Shown here: positions 13,363 to 19,914 of the stretch, one piece after another
Layout of the letters: every line of letters begins with the position of its first letter
Numbering within the stretch: the stretch's first letter is position 1
Assembly: GCF_040605455.1 (NCBI RefSeq)
Contig: NZ_JBEXCV010000157.1
Coordinates: 1 to 20,049, forward strand
Origin: Embleya sp040605455
Lineage (GTDB): Bacteria > Actinomycetota > Actinomycetes > Streptomycetales > Streptomycetaceae
Reading direction: 5' to 3'
Length of the DNA: 20,049 nt
Program-made: the position numbers and the translations under genes
The notes under the pieces: model-generated
The model's database searches: none
What the model was told of the DNA's origin: nothing
Seen by the model: only the letters and a program-made list of their open reading frames with translations

Positions 13363-14574
13363 TCAGGATCCTCCCGGATCGATCAGGTGCAACAGCGCCG
13401 ACACTCGCCAGCCGCCGCCGGGCAACGGCCCGGCCTCCACGTCGCCACCGTAGACGGCGGCCCGTTCCCGCATGCCGGCAAGCCCCCGCCCACCGCGCGG
13501 TTCGTCCCGCTCGCCGATGCCGATCGGGCGCGGGCGGCCGTCGTCGACCACGCTCAGTTCCAATCGATCGGTCGAACTGCGGACCCTGATCCGCGCCTTC
13601 GCTCCGGGCTGCGCGTGCTTGAGGGTGTTGGTCAGCGCCTCCTGGGCGAGTCGGTACACCGCCAACTGCGCACCGGGCGGCACGTTCCGGGTGTCGCCCT
13701 GCACGGTGAGCGTGGTCGGCAGGCCCGCCGCGCGCACCTGCTCGGCGAGCGCGCCCAGCCGGGCCAGGTCCGGCTGCGGGTGCCGGGCGGCATCGGGTTC
13801 GTCCTCGTGCAACACGCCCAGGAAGCGGCGCATCTCGGTGAGCGCCTGCCGGCCCGTGCCGGAGACCTGTTCCATCGCCGCGGCGGAGCGCTCCGGTTTG
13901 CTGTGCACCGTCATCGTGGCGGCGTCCGCGAGAGCCACCATCACCGACAGGTTGTGCGTGACGATGTCGTGCATCTCCCGGGCGATCCGCGAGCGTTCGG
14001 CCGCCACCGCGAGCTCGGCCTGCTGTTGCTGCTCGCGTTCCAGGCGCTGGGCGCGCTCCTCCAAGGCGGCCAGGTAGCGCCGCCGGGTGCGCAGGTTGGC
14101 GCCGAGCACGGCCGCGGTCAGGGCCATCGCGCTGAGTCCGACGAACGCGCCGAACCGGAATCCGTCGGCGGTCCAGCGCACGATGGCCAGCACGACGCCC
14201 ACCTCGACCACGGCGAGCGCGTACACCGTCCGGCGCCGGTCGCAGCTCGCGGCCACGGTGTACAACGCGATCAGCAGACTCGCGTCCGCGCCGGTGCGCG
14301 CGTCGGCCACCCATTGCACGAGGGCCACGATGGAGATCACCGCGAACACCGCGACCGGGGCCCGCCGGCGTAGCGCGAGCGGCAGCGTCAGGGCCACCCC
14401 GAACATCGCCCAGCCGGACAGCCGCAGCAGGTTCCCGGCCTCGAAGAGCAGCAGCAGGGCCGCCGTGAGGGTGGTGTCGGCCCAGATCGGATGTCGGCGG
14501 GCGAAGGTCACCACACGTGCCGGTACGACGGCGAGCCCGTGCTCGCCGCCATACCGCCGAAGCAGCGTGTTCAC
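13363..14574 (-). CDS. Membrane sensor histidine kinase (HisKA_3 type)
   Basis: This 403-residue kinase has an N-terminal membrane part of about five to six helices (roughly residues 32-160). A Gln-rich coiled linker (LEREQQQQAEL) follows, then the dimerisation and phosphoacceptor helix ERSRIAREMHDIVTHNLSVM with the phosphorylated His at about 202. The ATP-binding domain includes the N-box EALTNTLKHAQ (about 312-322) and the G-box GGRGLAGMRERA (361-372). No large extracellular domain is present, so it probably senses a signal within or at the membrane, or the state of the neighbouring transporter. The GTG at 14574 overlaps the permease's TGA (GTGA). The frame extends 37 codons further upstream but those lie inside the permease gene. 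It is cognate to the downstream NarL-type regulator. Confidence 0.92.
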   Translation of the reverse strand: MNTLLRRYGGEHGLAVVPARVVTFARRHPIWADTTLTAALLLLFEAGNLLRLSGWAMFGVALTLPLALRRRAPVAVFAVISIVALVQWVADARTGADASLLIALYTVAASCDRRRTVYALAVVEVGVVLAIVRWTADGFRFGAFVGLSAMALTAAVLGANLRTRRRYLAALEERAQRLEREQQQQAELAVAAERSRIAREMHDIVTHNLSVMVALADAATMTVHSKPERSAAAMEQVSGTGRQALTEMRRFLGVLHEDEPDAARHPQPDLARLGALAEQVRAAGLPTTLTVQGDTRNVPPGAQLAVYRLAQEALTNTLKHAQPGAKARIRVRSSTDRLELSVVDDGRPRPIGIGERDEPRGGRGLAGMRERAAVYGGDVEAGPLPGGGWRVSALLHLIDPGGS

Positions 14575-15413
14575 GCGTCGCGCCTTCGGAGCAACACCGC
14601 CGCCACCGCGAGCGTCGCCGCGGTGTACAGCACGAACACCGTGATGCCGGCTCCCGGGGACAGTGCGCCCTCTTCCGGATGCCACCGGGTGAGCGCCTGG
14701 CCGGCTTCGCTGGGCAGGTACTTGGTGATGCGGTCCTGCCAGTCGGACGGCAGCGCGCGGACCACCTCGGGCAGTACCAGCAGCAGCCCGAACACGATCG
14801 CGATGCCGCCGGCGGCGTTGCGCACGATCGCGCCGATGCCGATCGCCAGGATGCCGGTGACGGCGAGGTAGACCGCGACGCCCACGACCACGCGGGGCAC
14901 GCCCGGATCACCGAGCGAGACGTCGATGTGCTCCTTGGCCAATACCGCCTGCCCGCTCAGGAACGCGACCAGGCAGGTGCCGAGCATCAGGACGAAGGTG
15001 ACCGTCCCGAACACCACGGTCTTGGCCCACAGGACCGGCAGCCGGTGCGGCACCGCGGCCATGGTGGCCCGGATCGAGCCGGTGGCGTACTCGCCGCTGA
15101 CCACCAGGACACCGAGCACGCCGATGGCCTGTTGGGCCAGGTAGAGCCCGGCCAGGCTCGCGTTCGGCGGGGACAGCCGTGCCTTCTCCGCGGCGCTCAT
15201 GTTCGGCCAGCGGTCGACCGTGCCCACGCAGACCAGCAGACCCAGCGCGATCACCAGAAAGACCGCGGTGACCAGCACCCAGAAGGTCGAGCGCAGGCTG
15301 CGCAGCTTGATCCACTCGGCGTTGAGCACCCGTACGAAGGTGACTCGGCCGCGGCCGGCGGCCCGGGAGACGAACCTGGGACCGGCGCCGGTGGTGACGA
15401 TGCCGGCCGACAT
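14571..15413 (-). CDS. ABC transporter permease (ABC-2 type)
   Basis: A 280-residue integral membrane protein with about six hydrophobic segments, among them STFWVLVTAVFLVIALGLLV, GVLGVLVVSGEYATGSIRAT, VTFVLMLGTCLVAFLSGQ, VAVYLAVTGILAIGIGAIVR, IAIVFGLLLVLPEVV and FVLYTAATLAVAAVLL. The segment GEYATGSIRATMAAVPHR is typical of ABC-2 permeases of the streptomycete multidrug or lantibiotic-immunity type. The N-terminal cytosolic stretch VLNAEWIKLRSLRSTFW is also a family mark. The ATG at 15413 overlaps the ATPase stop (ATGA), so the two halves of the transporter are coupled. It would act as a dimer with the ATPase to export, or expel from the membrane, a hydrophobic or peptide compound; the substrate is unknown. 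Confidence 0.9.
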   Translation of the reverse strand: MSAGIVTTGAGPRFVSRAAGRGRVTFVRVLNAEWIKLRSLRSTFWVLVTAVFLVIALGLLVCVGTVDRWPNMSAAEKARLSPPNASLAGLYLAQQAIGVLGVLVVSGEYATGSIRATMAAVPHRLPVLWAKTVVFGTVTFVLMLGTCLVAFLSGQAVLAKEHIDVSLGDPGVPRVVVGVAVYLAVTGILAIGIGAIVRNAAGGIAIVFGLLLVLPEVVRALPSDWQDRITKYLPSEAGQALTRWHPEEGALSPGAGITVFVLYTAATLAVAAVLLRRRDA

Positions 15414-16378
15414 CAGGCGACCCCGCCGTCTCGCCGGCGAGCGGCGCCGGCCGTCCGGGCGGGTCCGGGCGCGCCTTCGGACACTCGATACTCGACCGCG
15501 TCGCGGGTCGATTCCATGAACGCCTCCTCCAGCGAAGCCTGCTGCGGGACCAGTTCGAACAGGGTGATGCCGTGTGCGGACGCGAGTCGGCCGATGTCGT
15601 CGCTGGACACCCCGCTGACCTCCAGGACGTCCCGCTCGCTGCCGGTAACCCGCACCTCGGGGCCGAACAGCAGCGCGCGCAGCCGATCGGCGTCCGGTGT
15701 GCGGACCCGGACCTGATCGGGTGCGGCGTTGTGGATGAAGTCCGCGACCGAGGTGTCGGCGATCAACCGGCCCCGACCGACCACGATCAGGTGCTCCGCG
15801 GTCAGCGCCATCTCGCTCATCAGGTGCGAGGACAGGAAGACCGTGCGGCCCTCGGCGGCGAGCGACTTGAGCAGCGTCCGGATCCACAGCACGCCCTCGG
15901 GGTCGAGCCCGTTGACCGGCTCGTCCAGCACCAGCGTGGCAGGGTCGCCAAGCAGCGCGGTCGCGAGGCCGAGCCGCTGGCCCATGCCCAGCGAGAAGCC
16001 GCCGACCCGTTTGCGGGCCACCTCGTCCAGGCCGACCATCTCGATCACCTCACGCACTCGACGAGCCCGGATTCCGGTGGTGGCGGCCATCGACAGCAGG
16101 TGGTTGTACGCGGAGCGCCCGGTGTGCACCGCCTTCGCCTCCAACAGCGCGCCGACCTCGTGCAGCGGCGCGGGGTGGTCGGCGTAGCGGCGGCCGTTGA
16201 CGGTGACCGTGCCGGAAGTGGGGTGATCCAGACCCAGAATCATCCGCATGGTGGTGGACTTGCCCGCCCCATTGGGGCCCAGGAAGCCGGTGACGATGCC
16301 GGGGCGGACGGTGAAGGTCAGCCCTTCGACGGCGGTCTTGGGCCCGTAACGCTTGGTGAGTGCGTCGGCTTTGATCAT
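15413..16378 (-). CDS. ABC transporter ATP-binding protein (DrrA/bacitracin-resistance type)
   Basis: A 321-residue ATPase with all core motifs: Walker A GPNGAGKST (34-42), signature FSLGMGQR (128-135), Walker B LVLDEP (149-154) with the D-loop NGLDP, and the switch His in SSHLMSE (about 185). The C-terminal 90 residues form the extra domain seen in the DrrA-like exporter subfamily (VSGVSSDDIGRLASAHGITL then EEAFMESTRD). Here the signature begins SLGMGQ, a common variant in this group. The ATG at 16378 has GGGAG about nine bases upstream. It heads the operon ATPase-permease-kinase-regulator, an arrangement in which the two-component system usually responds to the compound the pump removes. 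Transcription probably starts near 16450-16470. Confidence 0.93.
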   Translation of the reverse strand: MIKADALTKRYGPKTAVEGLTFTVRPGIVTGFLGPNGAGKSTTMRMILGLDHPTSGTVTVNGRRYADHPAPLHEVGALLEAKAVHTGRSAYNHLLSMAATTGIRARRVREVIEMVGLDEVARKRVGGFSLGMGQRLGLATALLGDPATLVLDEPVNGLDPEGVLWIRTLLKSLAAEGRTVFLSSHLMSEMALTAEHLIVVGRGRLIADTSVADFIHNAAPDQVRVRTPDADRLRALLFGPEVRVTGSERDVLEVSGVSSDDIGRLASAHGITLFELVPQQASLEEAFMESTRDAVEYRVSEGAPGPARTAGAARRRDGGVA

Positions 16379-16451
16379 CGCTGCCGTCTCCCTGGCTCCG
16401 GTGCTTCGGCGCCTCCGGACGGAGGGCCCCGGGCGGGTGCCCGATCCGCCC

Positions 16452-16472
16452 TCAACGCTAGCCGGCGGTTGA
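16452..16472 (-). promoter_or_regulatory. Inverted repeat TCAAC-N11-GTTGA at the probable promoter of the ABC/TCS operon
   Basis: Arms TCAAC (16452-16456) and GTTGA (16468-16472) flank an 11-base spacer, 75-95 bases before the ATPase start. On the minus strand TAGCGT (16455-16460) could be a -10 box; the corresponding -35 is poor. The response regulator of the operon is a natural candidate to bind here. The arms are short, so chance is possible. Confidence 0.35.
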
Positions 16473-16592
16473 TGCCCCGACGATCGCCGCGCGGGCGAAC
16501 CTCACGACGACGTTCGTGCACCCCGAGGGTGAACGGGTACGCCGCTGGGATGACGCGGGGTGAGGGCGGTCGGGGCGGGCGTGTCCTTCGGT

Positions 16593-16728
16593 TCAGCCCG
16601 CGATGGTGAGTTGCATCAGGGCCTTGGCGGTGTGCATGCGGTTCTCGGATTGGTCGAAGACGCGGCTTCGGGGGACCGACGTCGCGCAGGGACAGCAGGC
16701 TCCGGCCTTGGAGGGTGGAATACCCCAT
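16593..16728 (-). pseudogene. Ornithine carbamoyltransferase gene reduced to its two ends
   Basis: From the ATG at 16728 (GAGG about eight bases upstream) the frame reads MGYSTLQGRSLLSLRDV, which looks like the beginning of an ornithine carbamoyltransferase. Within about 20 codons the sequence changes. In a frame shifted by one base it reads VFDQSENRMHTAKALMQLTI then AG and a TGA at 16593-16595. That is the C-terminal helix of the same enzyme (compare FDQAENRMHTIKAVMVATL in ArgF/ArcB). About 290 residues of the roughly 330-residue protein are absent, including the carbamoyl-phosphate (STRTR) and ornithine (HCLP) motifs. The joint is at about 16660-16668. The C-terminal identification is strong and the N-terminal one weaker. 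No functional product is possible. Confidence 0.6.
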
Positions 16729-16893
16729 GGGTCGACCTCGATTCGAAGGCTCGGCGGTGCTTCGGAAGCTCCCCGATACTGCTTGGCAGCACCGGAACCG
16801 CGAAGTGTGGACCCTCGCCCCCTCGTTCCGGCATCCGTGGATGGCTCCCGGTGTACTGCGAGGGACGTGCGTGTGCGGCCCACCCCTGCCCAA
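16729..16893. other. Intergenic sequence, nothing recognised
   Basis: Between the carbamoyltransferase remnant and the repeat array I see no convincing coding sequence on either strand. This stretch would have held the upstream region of the lost carbamoyltransferase gene. Confidence 0.4.
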
Positions 16894-16926
16894 CCGGATC
16901 CATGCCGGATCCATGCCGGATCCATC
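16894..16926. repeat. 11-bp tandem repeat, three copies (CCGGATCCATG)
   Basis: Units start at 16894, 16905 and 16916. The last ends in C instead of G. Each contains the palindrome GGATCC, so the array shows palindromic cores at one-helical-turn spacing. It lies between the carbamoyltransferase remnant and the dioxygenase terminator. Confidence 0.9.
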
Positions 16927-16935
16927 GGATGCGTC

Positions 16936-16965
16936 GGGCCCCGGCGGGTGGCGCCGCCGGGGCCC
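16936..16965 (-). terminator. Strong hairpin terminator of the dioxygenase gene
   Basis: A perfect 12-bp stem, GGGCCCCGGCGG with CCGCCGGGGCCC, closes a 6-base loop. It lies 34 bases past the dioxygenase stop on the minus strand. No T-run follows. Confidence 0.75.
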
Positions 16966-16998
16966 TGGATCGACTCGCCTCCCCCCGAGGTTTGTCGA

Positions 16999-17835
16999 TC
17001 AGATCCGCTGCCACAGAGCCGGCACGTTGGGCGGCTCCCAGCCCGGTTGTGCCGTGTGGCCCTGTAGGCAGCGGTAGTTCTGGCTGCCGTAGCTTGCCGT
17101 GGCTCCGGCCGCGTAGTTGGTGCCCACGCGCCAGGTGCCGCCCGGTGGGTCGGTGGGCGGTTGGCTCGTCGGCGGCGTGGTCGTCGGCGGGACACCGTTG
17201 ATGTTCAGCACGAAGTCGAAGGAGGCTTCCCTGCCGTTGCCCACGGTGCGAACCGTCATCAGCAGCCGGGGGTCGAAGATGGTGTCGGTGTTGTTGCGCG
17301 GCTCACCCGGGAAGTACGTCTGCGTGGTGAGGATGCCGCGGTTGGGCGCCTGCACCTTCATGTGCAGGTGGCGGGTGCGGCCCGGGTACAGGCCGGGCAC
17401 GATCGTGGTGAGCTTGTAGGCGCCCTGGGCGTTGGTGTACTGGTGGCCTCGGAAGGTGTATCCGACGTTGTCGTAGTTGCCGTTGGTGTCCGCCTGCCAG
17501 AAATCCAGCAGCACGTTGGCCAGCGGCTGGCACTGCCGACCGAACACGTACCCCGACACGGTGAGCGGGGTGCCCGGCCCGGTGAGCACCGAGCGCTCGG
17601 GCGAATTGGGCTTGAAGTACGGGCCCTCGGTCTGGTCGATCGTCGGCTCGTCGCCGTCGTGGCAGAACGGCGTCGGCTCCAGGGTGTTGCCCTGGTCGCG
17701 CTGCGCCCGGGCCAGGGCAGGCACACCGCCGATGAGCAACGGCAGCGGTGCGGCCACCAGGGCCGCCTTGAGCAGGTTCTTGCGGGTGATACCGCGCCGG
17801 ACGGGCTCGTCCTGATCGGTGTCGTCGGTGTCCAC
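16999..17835 (-). CDS. Secreted intradiol ring-cleavage dioxygenase fused to a CBM5/12 module
   Basis: A 278-residue exported enzyme in three parts. First is a Tat-like signal: RRGITRKNLLKAAL, a hydrophobic stretch, and cleavage near ALARA|Q45. Next is an intradiol dioxygenase domain (about 60-212) with the Fe(III) ligands expected at Y121, Y150, H156 and H158 (GNYDN, GLYPGRTRHLH). A Thr/Pro linker (214-232) leads to a CBM5/12 chitin-binding-like module (235-278) with aromatic residues W235, Y241, W266 and W275. Intradiol enzymes split catechols between the two hydroxyls, giving cis,cis-muconates. The same fusion is known from SACTE_2871 of Streptomyces sp. SirexAA-E, reported to bind lignin-like polymers through this module, so a role in extracellular breakdown of lignin-derived aromatics is likely. 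The GTG at 17835 (GAAGAGG upstream) starts right before the signal. The AraC gene is 78 bases upstream. Confidence 0.9.
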   Translation of the reverse strand: MDTDDTDQDEPVRRGITRKNLLKAALVAAPLPLLIGGVPALARAQRDQGNTLEPTPFCHDGDEPTIDQTEGPYFKPNSPERSVLTGPGTPLTVSGYVFGRQCQPLANVLLDFWQADTNGNYDNVGYTFRGHQYTNAQGAYKLTTIVPGLYPGRTRHLHMKVQAPNRGILTTQTYFPGEPRNNTDTIFDPRLLMTVRTVGNGREASFDFVLNINGVPPTTTPPTSQPPTDPPGGTWRVGTNYAAGATASYGSQNYRCLQGHTAQPGWEPPNVPALWQRI

Positions 17836-17912
17836 AGCGACCTCTTCTCGGCGAGGGGACGGGTGAGCGGGTCGAGGCGAATCGATCCAGCCCACTCGCG
17901 ATTGGTCTGAAC

Positions 17913-18851
17913 CTATGCGCGGCCATCGGGTGCGTCGATGGACAAAGCACGGCCCTCGTGGTGCTTCGCGTTGATCTCCCGGCGGTACTCGCCGGGCGTG
18001 CTCCCGGTCTCCCGACGAAAGAACCGACAGAAGTACGCGGGGTCCGCGAAACCCACCCGATCGGCTACCTGGCGCACCGTCAGATCACTGCCCGCGAGCA
18101 GTCGTTTGGCCTCGACCACCTGGGTCTGGCGGATGATCCGGCCGGGCGTGCGCCCGGTGGCGCTCTTCACCGCGTGGTTGAGATGCCCCACCGAGACGCC
18201 CAGTTGGGCCGCGTACGCACCGACCGTACGCTCCAAGGGATCCGGGTCCACCGGCCCGTCCAGGAGCCGGGCGAAGCGCTGCGCGATGACGGCGGTGGGG
18301 CCCGCGTCCGGTTCCGGCTCGGCGTCCGGACCGTCCAGGGCCGCGAGTCGGGTGGCACGCAGAAGCAGCACATGCAGGTAGGCCTGTAGAATCGGGATGA
18401 ACCCCTCGCCCTGCTCGGCGTATTCGCGGCGCATCTCCGCCACCACCCCGGCCAGCCCCGGCGCCGCGTCGGACGTGGGCCGCAGCCTCGGATACCCGGC
18501 CAGTTCGCGGAAGGTGGCCCGATCCTCGGGGTGGGCGAGCAGGAAGTCGTCGTTGAACAGAACGACCCAGCCGGTGAGTCCTTGCATACGATGCCAGAAG
18601 TGCACCTGACCCGGCGTGACGAAGAACAGGTGTGGCGGATCGACCGTTCTCGGCGCCAGGTCGACCACGTGTGTGCCGCGCCCGCCGGTCACGAAGGCGA
18701 TCTCGTAGAAGGTGTGCCGATGTGGGAAGTCGGCTCGGGACATCGATCCGATCGTGTCGAACGACCCGATCGCGAACGGCAGGATGCTCGGCGCGGGTAC
18801 CTCCAGCCGATGCAGCGGAACCGTCGGTCGAAGCTGGGTGGGCGAACTCAT
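17913..18851 (-). CDS. AraC family transcriptional regulator
   Basis: A 312-residue regulator with an N-terminal cupin sensor domain (about 25-110: ADFPHRHTFYEIAFVTGGRG then PHLFFVTPGQVHFW) and a C-terminal double HTH of the AraC/XylS type (about 205-300). The HTH part includes LGVSVGHLNHAVKSATGRTP, LTVRQVADRVGFADPAYFCR and FFRRETGSTPGEYR. The sensor resembles regulators of aromatic-acid catabolism such as PobR/HpaA-type activators, though the ligand is not readable. The ATG at 18851 has GGGAGGA about six bases upstream. It is on the same strand and directly upstream of the secreted dioxygenase, so activation of that gene by an aromatic inducer is a reasonable inference. No direct-repeat operator was identified in the 78-base gap. 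Confidence 0.9.
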   Translation of the reverse strand: MSSPTQLRPTVPLHRLEVPAPSILPFAIGSFDTIGSMSRADFPHRHTFYEIAFVTGGRGTHVVDLAPRTVDPPHLFFVTPGQVHFWHRMQGLTGWVVLFNDDFLLAHPEDRATFRELAGYPRLRPTSDAAPGLAGVVAEMRREYAEQGEGFIPILQAYLHVLLLRATRLAALDGPDAEPEPDAGPTAVIAQRFARLLDGPVDPDPLERTVGAYAAQLGVSVGHLNHAVKSATGRTPGRIIRQTQVVEAKRLLAGSDLTVRQVADRVGFADPAYFCRFFRRETGSTPGEYRREINAKHHEGRALSIDAPDGRA

Positions 18852-19282
18852 CGGTTCCTCCCGACCTGTCCGTCGGACCTGCCCGGCCTGCCGTCGCTGC
18901 GGAAATCCCTTGTCATGTCGGCCCCCTGGCGGTTCTCGGACGATGCGGCCGGCGCTCGATCAGCGGTCACGCCAGGCCATTCGACACCCGGCGTCCGCGA
19001 GTTCGCACACTCCGTCACGAACTGGCAAACGAAGACGCATCCGGCCGCAGGCGCAAGCGAAGCCAGACCCACGCCGGAGGCGTCGGCACGTTCGCCGCAC
19101 CGCCGATCAGCCGATCGGAGCGTCCGCGGGCGGCGGGCGGGCGAGTTCTGCGGGTGCGGCCCGAATCGCACCGACGCGGCGGGCCGTACGGTGCGAGCGT
19201 GCCGGTGACCGGACGTCGGCTCGCGGTGGGGTCGCGAGTCGACGCCCGGCGTTCCTGGGCGATCGACAAGGTCTTCGGGGTC
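18852..19282. other. Intergenic region without a supported gene
   Basis: About 430 bases upstream of the AraC gene. Open frames exist on both strands but have poor composition (Arg/Pro/Ala-rich, no ribosome-binding sites), and I recognise none. It should contain the AraC promoter; no boxes were clear. Confidence 0.4.
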
Positions 19283-19314
19283 GGCCGCGCGGATGGGGTC
19301 GGATCCGCGCGGCC
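19283..19314 (-). terminator. Strong hairpin terminator of the chitinase locus
   Basis: A perfect 12-bp stem, GGCCGCGCGGAT with ATCCGCGCGGCC, encloses an 8-base loop. It begins 17 bases past the stop of the shortened chitinase on the minus strand, as expected for the natural end of that gene. Confidence 0.75.
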
Positions 19315-19331
19315 CGCCCGGCGGCCCGGTC

Positions 19332-19688
19332 TCAGCTGATCGCGGCGATGTCCGCGCCGAAGGTGGACTGGGAGATCGGCATCCCGGTGTCTCCGGACCA
19401 GTACGGCGTACAGGACCCCTTGCTCGGGGTCTGGATGAAGGCCATGGTCAGGTACTTGGCGCCGGATTGCGCGGACAGCGTCGCCGGGCTCTCCCCGGTC
19501 CATGCCTCGAAGTAGGGCGCGAACACATGGGCCGGCATCGGGGTGCCGGCGGCCTGCGTGAGGGTAGCGGTCGGAGCCGCCTCCGGGGCGGCCCGCGCCG
19601 CGCCGCCGGCGGACAACACGAGCCCCAACGACGCGGCCGCGGTGGTCAGCACGGTCGCCAGGGTACGGAGCGGACTTGGTCGTCGCAT
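19332..19688 (-). pseudogene. GH18 chitinase, N-terminal 118 codons only
   Basis: The ATG at 19688 (GGGAG six bases upstream) begins a secreted protein. A signal peptide MRRPSPLRTLATVLTTAAAS with cleavage near AARA|AP is followed by the first strands of a streptomycete GH18 chitinase: HVFAPYFEAWTGESPATLSA, SGAKYLTMAFIQT, SCTPYWSGDTGMPISQSTFG. The reading stops at ADIAAIS and a TGA, where family members would continue for another 200 or more residues. The catalytic DxxDxDxE motif and the rest of the barrel are absent, so no chitinase activity is possible. The bases after the stop contain no chitinase-like frame but do contain a good terminator. The gene therefore seems to have lost its middle and kept its start and its end. 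I saw no DasR-type site upstream. Confidence 0.75.
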
Positions 19689-19914
19689 GGGTGCTCCCGC
19701 AGTCGATGAGACGGGAAGGGGGTGGGGCGGCCGGTGGTGCGGGACGGTGGTGTGCCCATCGCGCCGCGACGAAAGGGCTGCGGCGGAGTGGCGAGCGGCG
19801 GAGCGGCCGGGCAGTGTGTGGCCCACCTCCGGCCCGGCGGCGGTCGTTGGGTTGGTCGGGCCCGTCGGCTTCGTCCGGACCGGAGGTGGCATCTGTGGGG
19901 CGTCGGGCGCGTGG
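19689..19914. promoter_or_regulatory. Upstream region of the chitinase fragment
   Basis: This 226-base gap separates the surface-protein stop from the chitinase start on the minus strand and should hold the chitinase promoter. I could not assign promoter boxes, the direct repeats typical of streptomycete chitinase promoters, or a DasR palindrome. Confidence 0.25.

Noticed and set aside
12550..14373. A long plus-strand open frame across the two-component genes
   Set aside because: It is antisense to the response regulator and kinase, whose motifs are complete on the minus strand.
18852..19282. Open frames upstream of the AraC gene
   Set aside because: There are no ribosome-binding sites, the composition is poor and no motif is recognisable on either strand.
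90..19350. The hexamer GATGTC (GACATC on the minus strand) near three of the five joints
   Set aside because: It occurs at several other places inside intact genes and is absent at the stress-protein and carbamoyltransferase joints, so it is not a convincing breakpoint signal.
19689..19914. A DasR-type operator expected upstream of a streptomycete chitinase
   Set aside because: No sequence close to the TGGTCTAGACCA pattern was seen; GTCCGGAC near 19874 is too different.
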